In this document: piece by piece, positions 52,691 through 61,300 of the stretch
Position numbering within the stretch: the first letter of the stretch is position 1
Layout of the letters: each line of letters begins with the position of its first letter
NCBI GenBank assembly: GCA_018240785.1
Contig: JAFEFC010000014.1
Location: 47,657-111,656 of the forward strand
Direction of reading: 5' to 3'
DNA: 64,000 nt
DNA from: Pseudomonadota bacterium
GTDB taxonomy: Bacteria; Pseudomonadota; Gammaproteobacteria; Burkholderiales; Rhodocyclaceae
The notes under the pieces: model-generated
Told to the model about the DNA's origin: nothing
What the model saw: the letters and a program-made list of their open reading frames with translations, nothing else
The model's database searches: none
Made by a program: the position numbers and the translations under genes

Positions 52691-53242
52691 ATGACCACTT
52701 CCACCGAAAAATCCTACTTCGATCTGCACATCACCGGCCTCGGGTATCTCAATCGCATCCGCGAAGTGAAGCCCAAGAAAGGCGATGCGTTCCTGGCCTG
52801 CGACATCGCGGCCCTGAACGGTCCCAGCGATGACGTCTCGTACGTGCGTTTCGACACGCGCGTATCGGGATCGGAAGCGCAGCACCTGGTGCGCCGCTGC
52901 ATTCAGGCGGTCGACGCCGAGAAGAAGGTGATGATCGGCTTCCGCCTGGGCGACCTGTGGACCGACACCTTCACCTACTCCAAGGGCAAGCGTGCCGGCG
53001 AGCAGGGTGTGAGCCTCAAGGCCCGCCTGCTGTTCGTCAGTTGGATCAAGGTCGACGGCAAGCTCGTCTACAAGGCCGAACCCAAGCTGACCGAGACCGA
53101 CGAGCGGGACCCGGAAGTCCCTGTGACGTCCGACGCGCCCGCCGCGCAGCAAGCCTCGGCACTGGAGCCTTCCAAGCCCGTCGCCGATGCTGCCGACGAC
53201 GCTGCCGATGCCCCCGCATTGGCCGTTGCCGAGTCGTTCTGA
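52691..53242 (+). CDS. STY4534-family (DUF3577) ICE replication-associated protein
   Basis: The 183-residue protein begins with SYFDLHITGLGYLNRIREVK and has AFLACDIAALNGPSDDVSYV and FTYSKGKRAGEQGVSLKARL, an OB-fold-like domain resembling Ssb. The C-terminal 45 residues are low-complexity and acidic. The family is annotated as STY4534-type ICE replication protein. Single-stranded DNA binding is the likely activity. The start has CAGGAG. Structured element C lies in its leader. Confidence 0.83.
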   Translation: MTTSTEKSYFDLHITGLGYLNRIREVKPKKGDAFLACDIAALNGPSDDVSYVRFDTRVSGSEAQHLVRRCIQAVDAEKKVMIGFRLGDLWTDTFTYSKGKRAGEQGVSLKARLLFVSWIKVDGKLVYKAEPKLTETDERDPEVPVTSDAPAAQQASALEPSKPVADAADDAADAPALAVAESF

Positions 53243-53247
53243 TCCGC

Positions 53248-53269
53248 AAGGCCCCATCCCCGGGGCCTT
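53248..53269 (+). terminator. Terminator after the STY4534 gene
   Basis: AAGGCCCC/GGGGCCTT stem with six-base loop, followed by GTCTTCTCTTC. Confidence 0.75.
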
Positions 53270-53297
53270 GTCTTCTCTTCGTCAGCAGGAGACCTTC

Positions 53298-53909
53298 ATG
53301 ATCACCATCCCCGGCCAACTGGCCATCAAGACCATCCACGGCAGGAACGGCGACTTCAACGTCGGCCGCCTGGCGACCTCGATCGGCGAGTTCGTCGTGA
53401 AGAACGCCGAACTCGATCAGTACCGCGAGGGCAAGTATGACGGTGATTTCGTCATCGCCGAGATCCGTCCCTCCACGTACAACGCCAACGGTCGCATGGT
53501 CATCGAAATCCGCGCCCATCTGGGCGGGATGACGCTGTCCAACATCGACGCCCTGAGCCGCGACGAAGTCCGCCGGCTGAGTCCGCAGGAAGTCGATCCG
53601 ATCGACGAGGAAGCGCAGACGCCCGCGCCGGCCGCGCCCAAGGTGCCGGCCAAGCCGAAGTCCCGCAACCCGCGCGATCCCCTGGTCGACACCACGCCGT
53701 TCGGCAGCGAGCCGGCCGCCGCATTCTCCGAGGCCTCGGCCGAGGCGGACGACGCGGCGCTGTTCGGTGCGCTCTGGCCGCTGGGCGAGATCGTCAAGCT
53801 CGACGCCACCGTCGATCGCCGCGTCCTGCGTCAGCAGCGCGACCGTCTTGGTGCATTGGGCTACGAGTTCGCTCCGCTGTCCCAGGACTGGCATCTCGCC
53901 CAAGGCTGA
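53298..53909 (+). CDS. DUF3275 ICE protein
   Basis: The 203-residue protein starts MITIPGQLAIKTIHGRNGDF and has FVIAEIRPSTYNANGRMVIE, the DUF3275 N-terminal domain. A proline/alanine linker (about 105-135) precedes a C-terminal ALFGALWPLGEIVKLDATVD block. CAGGAG precedes the start. Function unknown; the gene is regular in this ICE class. Confidence 0.8.
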   Translation: MITIPGQLAIKTIHGRNGDFNVGRLATSIGEFVVKNAELDQYREGKYDGDFVIAEIRPSTYNANGRMVIEIRAHLGGMTLSNIDALSRDEVRRLSPQEVDPIDEEAQTPAPAAPKVPAKPKSRNPRDPLVDTTPFGSEPAAAFSEASAEADDAALFGALWPLGEIVKLDATVDRRVLRQQRDRLGALGYEFAPLSQDWHLAQG

Positions 53910-53999
53910 TTCCAACCGCCGCGTCAGCGGCGTTCCACCACCCGCCGGGGCTCATCCCCGGTGGGGCGGGGCTCCGGTCTCTTATCCAAGGAGATCATA

Positions 54000-54827
54000 A
54001 TGCAACTCGCGTCCCGCTTCGCCCATCGCTCCCCGGTGCTGCGGTCGAATCACCCGTTGTCGGATGACCAGATCCGCACCGTCGCACCCTCCATCTTCGC
54101 GGACACCCCGCACGAAAGCCGATCCGAGCGGTACAGCTACATCCCAACGGCGGCTGTGCTGACCGAACTGCGCAAGGAGGGCTTCCAGCCATTCATGGTG
54201 TGCCAGACCCGCGTGCGCCAGGAGGACCGCCGCGACTACACCAAGCACATGCTGCGCCTTCGCCACGCAAGTCAGATCAACGGCGCCGAGGTGAACGAGA
54301 TCATCCTGCTCAACTCGCACGACGGCACCAGCAGCTACCAGATGCTGGCCGGCATGTTCCGCTTCGTCTGCCAGAACGGTCTGGTGTGCGGCGACACTTT
54401 CGCCGACGTGCGCGTACCCCACAAGGGCAATGTCACCGACCACGTGATCGAGGGTGCCTACGAGGTGCTGCATGGATTCGAGCAGGTGCAGGATTCTCGC
54501 GACGCCATGCGTGCCATCACGCTCGACGATGGCGAGGCCGAGATCTTCGCCAGATCGGCCCTGGTCCTCAAGTACGACGAACCTGGCAAGACCCTGCCGA
54601 TCACGGAAAGCCAGGTCCTGCACCCCCGTCGCTTCGACGACAACCTTGCGGACCTGTGGTCCACGTTCAACCGGGTCCAGGAGAACATCGTCAAAGGCGG
54701 CCTGACTGGCCGCAGTGCCAACGGGCGCCAGCAGCGCACCCGGCATGTCCAGGGCATCGACCAGAACGTCCGGCTCAACCGGGCACTCTGGCTGCTCGCG
54801 GAAGGCCTGCGCAAGCTGAAAGCCTGA
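54000..54827 (+). CDS. DUF932 (phage/plasmid-like) protein
   Basis: The 275-residue protein has LSDDQIRTVAPSIFADTPHE near the start, then YSYIPTAAVLTELRKEGFQP and the DUF932 core (LLNSHDGTSSYQMLAGMFR, QNGLVCGD). DUF932 proteins are widespread on plasmids and ICEs; their role is not settled. The start follows AAGGAG. It ends the conserved module in this window and is followed by a terminator. Confidence 0.85.
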   Translation: MQLASRFAHRSPVLRSNHPLSDDQIRTVAPSIFADTPHESRSERYSYIPTAAVLTELRKEGFQPFMVCQTRVRQEDRRDYTKHMLRLRHASQINGAEVNEIILLNSHDGTSSYQMLAGMFRFVCQNGLVCGDTFADVRVPHKGNVTDHVIEGAYEVLHGFEQVQDSRDAMRAITLDDGEAEIFARSALVLKYDEPGKTLPITESQVLHPRRFDDNLADLWSTFNRVQENIVKGGLTGRSANGRQQRTRHVQGIDQNVRLNRALWLLAEGLRKLKA

Positions 54828-54833
54828 CCCCCA

Positions 54834-54865
54834 AGCGGATCGTGCCCGTCGCGGCAAGATCCGCT
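54834..54865 (+). terminator. Terminator after the DUF932 gene
   Basis: AGCGGATC/GATCCGCT stem with 16-base loop, followed by CGTTTTCTTT. Confidence 0.8.
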
Positions 54866-55301
54866 CGTTTTCTTTGCCGATTTGCGGGGTGGGCTCACGG
54901 TCTCAAAACGACCCCGACCTGCCGTTCGAGCATTTCCAGACCGGACGTTCGCCGATAGAGCCAACGTCGTGCAAGCGGCCGTTGAATCCTCTCAGGACGA
55001 TGCGGGAATTTAAGCGGCAGGTTCGAAAGCGGCCCACGGGATAACGTCGAACGGCCCGCGCCCCGAAGGGATCAGCATGAACCAATCTTCTCTGGCGAGC
55101 GACGGCTGCGCAGGACAGGCTCGCAGGGATCATTGTGCCGCATGCATGACCAGGCGATCGCGCCATGGGTGATTGCCGCCTATGCGCGGTGCCAACGCAG
55201 CACCGCCTGTGCGCCGTAGACCAGAAGGCAACGCAGATCGGGATAATGTCTGTTTCATCCAACAGTGCTGCCCGCGAGGCAGCCGAAGCTCAGGAGAAAT
55301 A
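54866..55301. other. 436-bp gap between conserved module and second cargo block
   Basis: No gene, RNA or IS element is recognisable here. GC content and codon periodicity look irregular. This is where cargo joins the ICE backbone. The promoter of the AraC gene must be in its last part. Confidence 0.5.
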
Positions 55302-56129
55302 ATGGATGCGCTCGACACACTCTTTGCGCATTTCAAACCCGCGGCACGGATGTCGTTCAGCGGTGCTGTGTGCGGCATGCTCGCCGATGGACATGACGAT
55401 GGGCTGGGTCATCTGCACTTGCTGCGGGCCGGCCGCATTACGGTCCAGCCGCACGCTTCGCGGGCCTTGCATCTGGCCGAGCCTGGCGCCGTCCTGGTGC
55501 CGCGCTCCTTACCTCACACGTTGACCGCCGACGAGGGCAACGACGCCACACTGGTATGCGCCACAGTCGAGATCGGCGCGCACGCCGGCGCGCCGCTGGC
55601 GCTGGCGTTGCCTGCAGTGATTGCAATGCCCTTTTCGACCCTGCCACAGTTGCGACCTGCGCTCGAGTTACTTTTCAGTGAGTTCGATGGCGCCAACTGT
55701 GGTCGGCAGACCGCATTGGATCGGTTGCTTGAATACATCTTCATTTGCCTGATCCGTCATCAGATTGATGCGGGGGTCGTCCGCCAAGGCTTGCTGGCCG
55801 GCCTGGCCGATCCGCACCTTTCACGCAGCCTTGCTGGCATGCACGAGAATCCGCAACGCCACTGGACCTTGGAGACACTGGCCGAGGAGGCGAATCTGTC
55901 ACGTGCACGTTTTGCCGAGCATTTCCATCAGATCATGGGCTTGCCGCCGATAAGTTATCTCGCGGCCTTGCGCATGAGTGTGGCGCAGGAACTCCTGCTC
56001 CGCGGCCGGCCCGCTAAGGTGGCTGCCACGCGGGCCGGATACTCCAGCGCTGCGGCCTTTACGCGAGCGTTCGTTCGCAGCGTGGGGCAATCTCCCACTC
56101 AGTGGCTGGCCGCGCGTGCTCAATCGTAG
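55302..56129 (+). CDS. RclR-like AraC-family regulator
   Basis: The 275-residue protein has an N-terminal cupin-like domain and a C-terminal double helix-turn-helix (WTLETLAEEANLSRARFAEH ... AATRAGYSSAAAFTRAFVR). It starts MDALDTLF, as E. coli RclR starts MDALSRLL. Cys24 (GAVCG) and Cys86 (LVCATV) fall at the positions of the RclR redox pair Cys21 and Cys89, which form a disulfide with hypochlorous acid. CAGGAG precedes the start. Neighbouring msrA and msrB fit a reactive-chlorine response. The RclR resemblance is from memory of that protein. Confidence 0.75.
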   Translation: MDALDTLFAHFKPAARMSFSGAVCGMLADGHDDGLGHLHLLRAGRITVQPHASRALHLAEPGAVLVPRSLPHTLTADEGNDATLVCATVEIGAHAGAPLALALPAVIAMPFSTLPQLRPALELLFSEFDGANCGRQTALDRLLEYIFICLIRHQIDAGVVRQGLLAGLADPHLSRSLAGMHENPQRHWTLETLAEEANLSRARFAEHFHQIMGLPPISYLAALRMSVAQELLLRGRPAKVAATRAGYSSAAAFTRAFVRSVGQSPTQWLAARAQS

Positions 56130-56349
56130 CCGCGTGGCGCCACCCGTCGCGCTCGCGGGTCGGTGGCGTATACCCACGACCAGCGCGATACGTTCTCGGT
56201 GCGCCGCAATCGCTAGTCCGGGTGGAAACGGCTGCCCGAGTTGCGCACGTTAGGGCGCTGCCGCGCGGTCGTAACCCAGCACTCGAAAAAAGCGGCACTG
56301 CCCTCCGATGGCAGGCGCGTTCTCAACTCGCGGCTGGCGTTCAATCCGA

Positions 56350-56898
56350 TCACGAAGGGTCGCGCCAAAAAAACATTCGAGACAGCAGTTTGTCCTTCAA
56401 TACGAAGGCATGGAACAAGGCTGCTGCAACATGGATACCCAACAGAACCAGAAAACCAGCGATGAGCATCCTGTGCCAGTGGAACAACAGGTAGGACAGG
56501 CCGCTCTCCGGGCGGGAGACAAGGTTGTACACGGGCACCAAGGCAAATGCTTCCTCCAGGCGGCCTTCGAGCATCCGCGCCAGCCAGGGTGCGAGCGGAA
56601 TCAGCAGCGCGATGTTCAACAGCAGCGCATGCCAGAAGCCAACCCAGCCCTGTCGGAAGCAGTCGCGCCGCAACCAGAGCCACACGATCGCCAGCATGCC
56701 CACCATCAGCCCGGCCCCGCGATGCAGTGCAAAAAGCCCGTCCCGTGTCAGTATGCGCGGCGGCGAGCTGAAATCGAACGCCTCCAACCCGGTGAGCAGA
56801 GCAGTAAGCATCAAGCCGATGATGAGCAGGTGCCCCAAACGTGCGGCAATCGGCTTGATGGTTTTCGACCTCTCCGGCATCGCTCCAAAGTCGTTCAT
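56350..56898 (-). CDS. Cytochrome b561-type membrane protein
   Basis: The 182-residue protein has four hydrophobic segments and histidines placed as haem b ligands (ARLGHLLIIG, ALHRGAGLMVG, FHWHRMLIAG, LGIHVAAALFHAF). It could carry electrons from quinone to periplasmic partners such as the P460-like proteins. The start at 56898 has GGGA directly before it; 56910 is possible. It is the last gene of the minus-strand operon. Confidence 0.8.
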   Translation of the reverse strand: MNDFGAMPERSKTIKPIAARLGHLLIIGLMLTALLTGLEAFDFSSPPRILTRDGLFALHRGAGLMVGMLAIVWLWLRRDCFRQGWVGFWHALLLNIALLIPLAPWLARMLEGRLEEAFALVPVYNLVSRPESGLSYLLFHWHRMLIAGFLVLLGIHVAAALFHAFVLKDKLLSRMFFWRDPS

Positions 56899-56957
56899 TC
56901 CCAATCGCATTTCACTGCGAGAACAGCGGGGTCCTGTCCCCGATGTCCGGTGGGCGT

Positions 56958-57485
56958 TCATGTCGTCGAACGGTTGTTCTCGACCGGGCGCCGCTGCAGC
57001 TTCCAGTTGGGTCGCACAAAGTGGCAGGTGTAGCCGCCGGGGTTGCGCAACAAATAGTCCTGGTGCTCGGGCTCTGCCTGCCAAAATTCGCCGGCGGGCC
57101 GCACCTCGGTCACCACCTTGCCAGGCCAGAGGCCGGAGGCCTCGACATCGGCGATGGTGTCGATGGCGATCTCGCGCTGGACCTCGCTGGTGTAGTAGAT
57201 GCCGGAGCGATACGACGCGCCACGGTCATTGCCCTGCCGGTTGGTCGTAGTGGGATCGTGGATCTGGAAGAAGAATTCCAGGAGGTCGCGATATTTCAGT
57301 TTGCGGGGATCGAACACCACTTCGATCGCCTCGGCGTGACTGCCATGATTGCGATAGGTGGCGTTGGGAACGTCACCGCCGCTATAACCCACGCGCGTGC
57401 CCGTTACGCCGGGCAGCTTGCGGATCAGATCCTGCATGCCCCAGAAGCAGCCTCCCGCAAGGATCGCAGTTTCGGTCGTATTCAT
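56958..57485 (-). CDS. msrA: Peptide methionine sulfoxide reductase MsrA
   Basis: The 175-residue enzyme has the catalytic motif [10 protein letters not shown] and the [12 protein letters not shown] and [14 protein letters not shown] blocks, which identify MsrA. It reduces the S epimer of methionine sulfoxide. It has no signal peptide, so it acts in the cytoplasm. GGAG lies before its start. msrB is on the opposite strand in the same block. Confidence 0.96.
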   Translation of the reverse strand: MNTTETAILAGGCFWGMQDLIRKLPGVTGTRVGYSGGDVPNATYRNHGSHAEAIEVVFDPRKLKYRDLLEFFFQIHDPTTTNRQGNDRGASYRSGIYYTSEVQREIAIDTIADVEASGLWPGKVVTEVRPAGEFWQAEPEHQDYLLRNPGGYTCHFVRPNWKLQRRPVENNRSTT

Positions 57486-57497
57486 GGTGAACTCCAA

Positions 57498-58484
57498 TTA
57501 CTTCAATGTCGCAAGGTAGGCGACGATCGCATCGCGTTCGTCGGTCGCGGCGACGCCCTTGAAGAAGCGCCCCATCAGGTTGCCGGGGATGAAGCCGCGT
57601 GTATCGGCCAGATGCTTGACGAGATTCCCGGGCGACCAGACCACGCCAGAGTTACGTAATACACCGGAGTATTGATAACCCGGTGCGCTTCCGGCCGTAC
57701 GCCCCATCACCCCGAACAGCGATGGCCCGGTGCCGTGCTCGTTGGCGGTGGCCGAGTGGCAGGCGGTACAGGTCTGCATGAACAGTTGCTTGCCCATGGC
57801 CACCTTTGGCTGCTCGTCCGTCAATTGCGCGCCGCTGGTCGTGGCCTTGATGCGATGCCCTTCGTCCGGTTTCAGACCTCCGCTGCGCGCGGCCTCGGGG
57901 GTGAACTGCAGCGCCTTTTCGCCGAGCGCTGGATAGGCGTAGACGTAGATCCAGTCCATCGCTTTGGCCGGAACGTGACATTGGAGGCAGTCGGTCTTGT
58001 AGTTTGTGGCGATTTGCTTTGAGCGATCCTTCGGATCGAACTGTGCCCAGCCCCAGCCATCACCCCACAACGGGTTGGCTGGGAAGCGCCCCTTGACGTC
58101 CTTGACCATGACGAACCAGGTTTTTCCATGAGCGCCCCAGAAGGCCTTCCCGGTCGTATGGGCAGATCCGATGGCCTCGAGCACCTCCTTGATGATCACG
58201 GCCCCGTCGGGGAACGCGCCGCTACGGCGGTAATGCGCCACGTCTTCGGGGCGCGCATAGACGACGTGCGTGTCGGCCACACCATCGGCTCCGGCCACCG
58301 CCCAGGAGCCGATGTGCACGTAGCCGCTGGGGAAATGCGCGGGGAAGGTGATGTTGCCACCGGCGTCGACGAGGGAGCTGAAGGATGCCTCCTCCCCTCG
58401 CCGAGCCGATGAATCCGCGGCTGCGGCCGTCGCCGCCACGATGGTGGCCCCGAATAGGACGTAACGAACGCAGCTTTGCATCAT
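57498..58484 (-). CDS. Cytochrome P460-like domain fused to cytochrome c
   Basis: The 328-residue periplasmic protein has a signal peptide, then a cytochrome P460-like domain (GYVHIGSWAVAGADGVADTH ... GAVIIKEVLEA) ending at the haem site CLQCH. A class I cytochrome c domain with CTACH and a methionine near the end (GNLMGRFF) follows. P460 enzymes oxidise hydroxylamine or NO-linked substrates. Three starts lie in a row; ATG 58484 is six bases from AGGAG. It has a paralogous P460-like neighbour. Confidence 0.85.
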   Translation of the reverse strand: MMQSCVRYVLFGATIVAATAAAADSSARRGEEASFSSLVDAGGNITFPAHFPSGYVHIGSWAVAGADGVADTHVVYARPEDVAHYRRSGAFPDGAVIIKEVLEAIGSAHTTGKAFWGAHGKTWFVMVKDVKGRFPANPLWGDGWGWAQFDPKDRSKQIATNYKTDCLQCHVPAKAMDWIYVYAYPALGEKALQFTPEAARSGGLKPDEGHRIKATTSGAQLTDEQPKVAMGKQLFMQTCTACHSATANEHGTGPSLFGVMGRTAGSAPGYQYSGVLRNSGVVWSPGNLVKHLADTRGFIPGNLMGRFFKGVAATDERDAIVAYLATLK

Positions 58485-58509
58485 CACTTTCTCCTAGGTC
58501 GTAGCGCGC

Positions 58510-59175
58510 TTAACGAGGAAGCGGATTCAGGATCGGCTTGTAGAGCCTGACGTACACCATGTCTTCATCGGCGTTCGCAATGTGGCAGCCTGCGCACTCC
58601 CCGACCGGGCGCAGCGACGCCGCCTTCAGGTAGGGCGGTGCGCTGTGGTTGAAGTTGAAGAAGCCCCAGTTCTTGCTCTCGGCGAAGCGCTTGCTGTCCT
58701 TGACGGACACGTCCAGGCCGTTGACAGCGCCCGGGAAATAGCCCCGGCCAGAGGGCTCGAAGCGCGAACCGTCCGGAAACTCGGCCGGCCCGTCGACCAA
58801 CTGCAGCTCTTTGACCATCATGGTTCCTTCAGGCCACTTGCCGGTTGCGCGGTAGGCCTTGAACGCCGACGGTTGCACGTACACGTTATGGAACTCAGGG
58901 AAGTTGGCCTTGCCGTTGTTCAGCCCGTGCGGCGTCAGCGGCGCGCCGATGAACACCCACTGGCGGAAATCCACCGGCTGCACCAGTTCGCCCTTGGCGT
59001 TGAACTCCGGCGCATATTCGATCTGCGGATAGGCGGAGTTTTTCGACATCGCAGCGTCTGCGGCCACGGCAGATCCTGCCGTGAGCGCGGAAAGCGCCAC
59101 GATGCTGCAGGCCAATGCCTTCGCGGGTGTCGATGCCGTCATCCGATGTCCGAATATTGCTGTCATGGGTGTCAT
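58510..59175 (-). CDS. Cytochrome P460-family protein
   Basis: The 221-residue protein has a signal peptide and a P460-like domain (DFRQWVFIGAPLTPHGLNNG, WPEGTMMVKELQL) ending in a single haem motif CAGCH. In P460 a lysine crosslinks to the haem; lysines are present but I cannot assign one. It is the first gene of the minus-strand operon and precedes the fused paralogue by 25 bases. A ribosome site AAGGAAAGGGG lies upstream. Confidence 0.83.
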   Translation of the reverse strand: MTPMTAIFGHRMTASTPAKALACSIVALSALTAGSAVAADAAMSKNSAYPQIEYAPEFNAKGELVQPVDFRQWVFIGAPLTPHGLNNGKANFPEFHNVYVQPSAFKAYRATGKWPEGTMMVKELQLVDGPAEFPDGSRFEPSGRGYFPGAVNGLDVSVKDSKRFAESKNWGFFNFNHSAPPYLKAASLRPVGECAGCHIANADEDMVYVRLYKPILNPLPR

Positions 59176-59396
59176 GATCACCCCTTTCCTTCTCTGTGAT
59201 GGTCGTCCCGCCGCGCCCGGCGTGCGCCGCTGCGTCTCGGGTGAAGGAATACTGACACCTGCAACGGATTCAATTGTCTCGAATGCTTTGCCGTTCGTCT
59301 CGGACCAACCTGCGGCGACGAACGCCCACACCGTGCATCCCCATTCGACGTAATCGCATTCAAGATAACCAGCGGTTCCGATCAGACGATTGATCA

Positions 59397-59416
59397 AACC
59401 AAACAGACCATTGGTT
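59397..59416. promoter_or_regulatory. Inverted repeat between divergent P460 and ZIP operons
   Basis: AACCAA and TTGGTT are separated by eight bases in the 315-bp divergent intergenic region. The region drives two stress-related operons, so a shared operator is plausible. The binding factor is unknown. Confidence 0.45.
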
Positions 59417-59490
59417 CCTGGCGCGTCCTAGGCTGCAAGGAGCCTCTCTCTCGTCCAAAGCGTAAATCCGAAACGGGAGCTTTGTCGCAT

Positions 59491-60264
59491 ATGGATTCGC
59501 CGATTTTTCACCTCGCGTCCGCCCTCGGTTGGGGGCTGGTATCCGTCGCTGGCCTCGCGGTGGGCGCCTTTATTGGGTTGTACGGGAGTCTGACGCATCG
59601 GTCCGTGGCGGCGACCATGGCGGTGGCTGCCGGCCTTCTGCTGGCGGCGGCCACGGTGGAGTTGGCCGCGAACGCCATCGGGATTGTGCCGTCCGCCGCC
59701 GCCGGGCTATTGGCCCTGCTCGTCGGAGCCCTCGCATTCAGCGGCGCCAATGCCGCCCTGGCTGCACGCGGCGCGGCAGACAGGAAGCGCTGCGGGGAGT
59801 GTGTCGCCCAGCCTCAGGAGGCGCTCGCGCCGGGCAGCGGGCTCGCGATTGCGCTCGGCACGGCGATGGATGCCATTCCCGAAGCGCTGGTGCTTGGACT
59901 GACGCTGAAAAGTGTTGGACCGCAGATGGTGCTGATCACTGCCATCTCGCTGGGCAATCTGCCCGAAGCGTTGTCGGGCTCGGCGGGGATGCTCGCGGCA
60001 GGTCGAAAGCCGGGCTGGATCCTGTCGGTGTGGGGGGGCGTGGCCATCGCTACGGTGGCGGTTACGGGCGTGGGCTTCGTTCTGGCCGACAGCATTTCAC
60101 CCGGCACATCGGCCGTCCTGGAGTTGTTCGGCGCCGGCGCACTGATCGCGATGGTGACCGAGACGATCATCCCCGAGGCCGTGCATGGCACGCCGCGATT
60201 TGCCGGCACCGTTGCCGCCGTTGGTTTCGGCGCCCTGCTGCTGGTTGGTCAGTTGGCCCATTGA
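59491..60264 (+). CDS. ZIP-family-like metal transporter
   Basis: The 257-residue membrane protein has seven or eight hydrophobic segments and the sequence AMDAIPEALVLGL, matching the ZIP metal-binding helix (HxxPEG in canonical ZIPs; here with a Glu and no His). ISLGNLPEALSGSAG is a second partial motif. A cysteine-containing loop (KRCGECV) is unusual. ATG 59491 is preferred over a TTG at 59482. Substrate unknown. Confidence 0.75.
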   Translation: MDSPIFHLASALGWGLVSVAGLAVGAFIGLYGSLTHRSVAATMAVAAGLLLAAATVELAANAIGIVPSAAAGLLALLVGALAFSGANAALAARGAADRKRCGECVAQPQEALAPGSGLAIALGTAMDAIPEALVLGLTLKSVGPQMVLITAISLGNLPEALSGSAGMLAAGRKPGWILSVWGGVAIATVAVTGVGFVLADSISPGTSAVLELFGAGALIAMVTETIIPEAVHGTPRFAGTVAAVGFGALLLVGQLAH

Positions 60265-60310
60265 GGGCCATACATTGCATCCGGCGAGTGGCTTTTTTGG
60301 AGAGATCGAG

Positions 60311-60754
60311 ATGCACCAATGGACTGACGTTATTTCACGCGCCCAGCAGGGCAATCCCGCGCCCGACCGGCGCATCGAGAAGACACCCGACGAGTGGCGC
60401 AAGCAACTCACGGCCGAACAGTTCCGCGTCACTCGCCTTGCCGGCACCGAGCGTGCATTCAGCTCAGCCATGTGCAGCCTGTTCGAGCCCGGACGCTACC
60501 GCTGCGTATGCTGCGGCACGGAGTTGTTTGACGCTGCGAACAAGTTCGAATCGGGCACCGGCTGGCCCTCGTTCACGCAACCGCTGAGCGATAATGTCGT
60601 TGCCTACATCTCCGACGGCAGTCATGGCATGCAGCGCATCGAGACCCGCTGCAACGTCTGTGCCGCGCATTTGGGTCACGTGTTTCCGGACGGACCACCG
60701 CCTAGCCGGTTACGTTACTGCATCAATGCAGTCGCGCTGGAGAAGGAGAAATGA
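60311..60754 (+). CDS. msrB: Peptide methionine sulfoxide reductase MsrB
   Basis: The 147-residue enzyme has two zinc CxxC pairs (CVCCG and CNVC) and the catalytic RYCINAVAL. GTGWPSFTQPL is the family hallmark. It reduces the R epimer of methionine sulfoxide, complementing MsrA across the divergent promoter. It has no signal peptide. It is translationally coupled to the next gene (ATGA overlap). Confidence 0.95.
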   Translation: MHQWTDVISRAQQGNPAPDRRIEKTPDEWRKQLTAEQFRVTRLAGTERAFSSAMCSLFEPGRYRCVCCGTELFDAANKFESGTGWPSFTQPLSDNVVAYISDGSHGMQRIETRCNVCAAHLGHVFPDGPPPSRLRYCINAVALEKEK

Positions 60755-61281
60755 AGCGGCCTGTGCACGAGTTGGGGATCGTGGGGCAACTCGCCCCGGC
60801 CTGGTCGGCGCAGCGCTGGGTGGATGCCCAGGGACGGCCGCGTGCGCCGCTGACCCTGTCCAATCTGAGCGGACGATGGAAAATTCTGTTCTGTTTTCAG
60901 AGTTGGTGTCCGGGTTGCCACTCGCACGGCGCGCCGACGATGCGGGCGCTGGTGCAGGGTTTGGCCGGACAAGACAGCGTCGCGTTGCTGGCCGTGCAAA
61001 CCGTGTTCGAAGGCTTTGAGGTCAACACCTACGACGCGATGCTCGGTTTCCAGGCCGAGCAGCGCCTGTCCATTCCCTTCGCGCATGATCCCGGCGATGC
61101 GGCTACCGGCCTGAGGTCGGATATCCTGATGCGCTACCGCACCGGCGGCACGCCATGGTTCATCGTGATCGACCCGCAGGATCGGGTAGTGTTCAACGAC
61201 TTCCACGTTGACGCCGACGGCCTAGTGCGGCAGGTGGCGCCAGGGGTGGATTCAGCCAGCGGGGAGGAGCCGCTCGCTTGA
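60751..61281 (+). CDS. Thioredoxin-like protein (WCPGC)
   Basis: The 176-residue protein has a thioredoxin fold with the redox motif FQSWCPGCHSHG and a cis-proline segment GTPWFIVID. No signal peptide is visible, so it probably acts in the cytoplasm, possibly recycling MsrA or MsrB. It overlaps msrB by four bases and lies 19 bases before the MOSC gene. Confidence 0.85.
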   Translation: MKRPVHELGIVGQLAPAWSAQRWVDAQGRPRAPLTLSNLSGRWKILFCFQSWCPGCHSHGAPTMRALVQGLAGQDSVALLAVQTVFEGFEVNTYDAMLGFQAEQRLSIPFAHDPGDAATGLRSDILMRYRTGGTPWFIVIDPQDRVVFNDFHVDADGLVRQVAPGVDSASGEEPLA

Positions 61282-61300
61282 AGCGGTGCGGCGCACGTTA

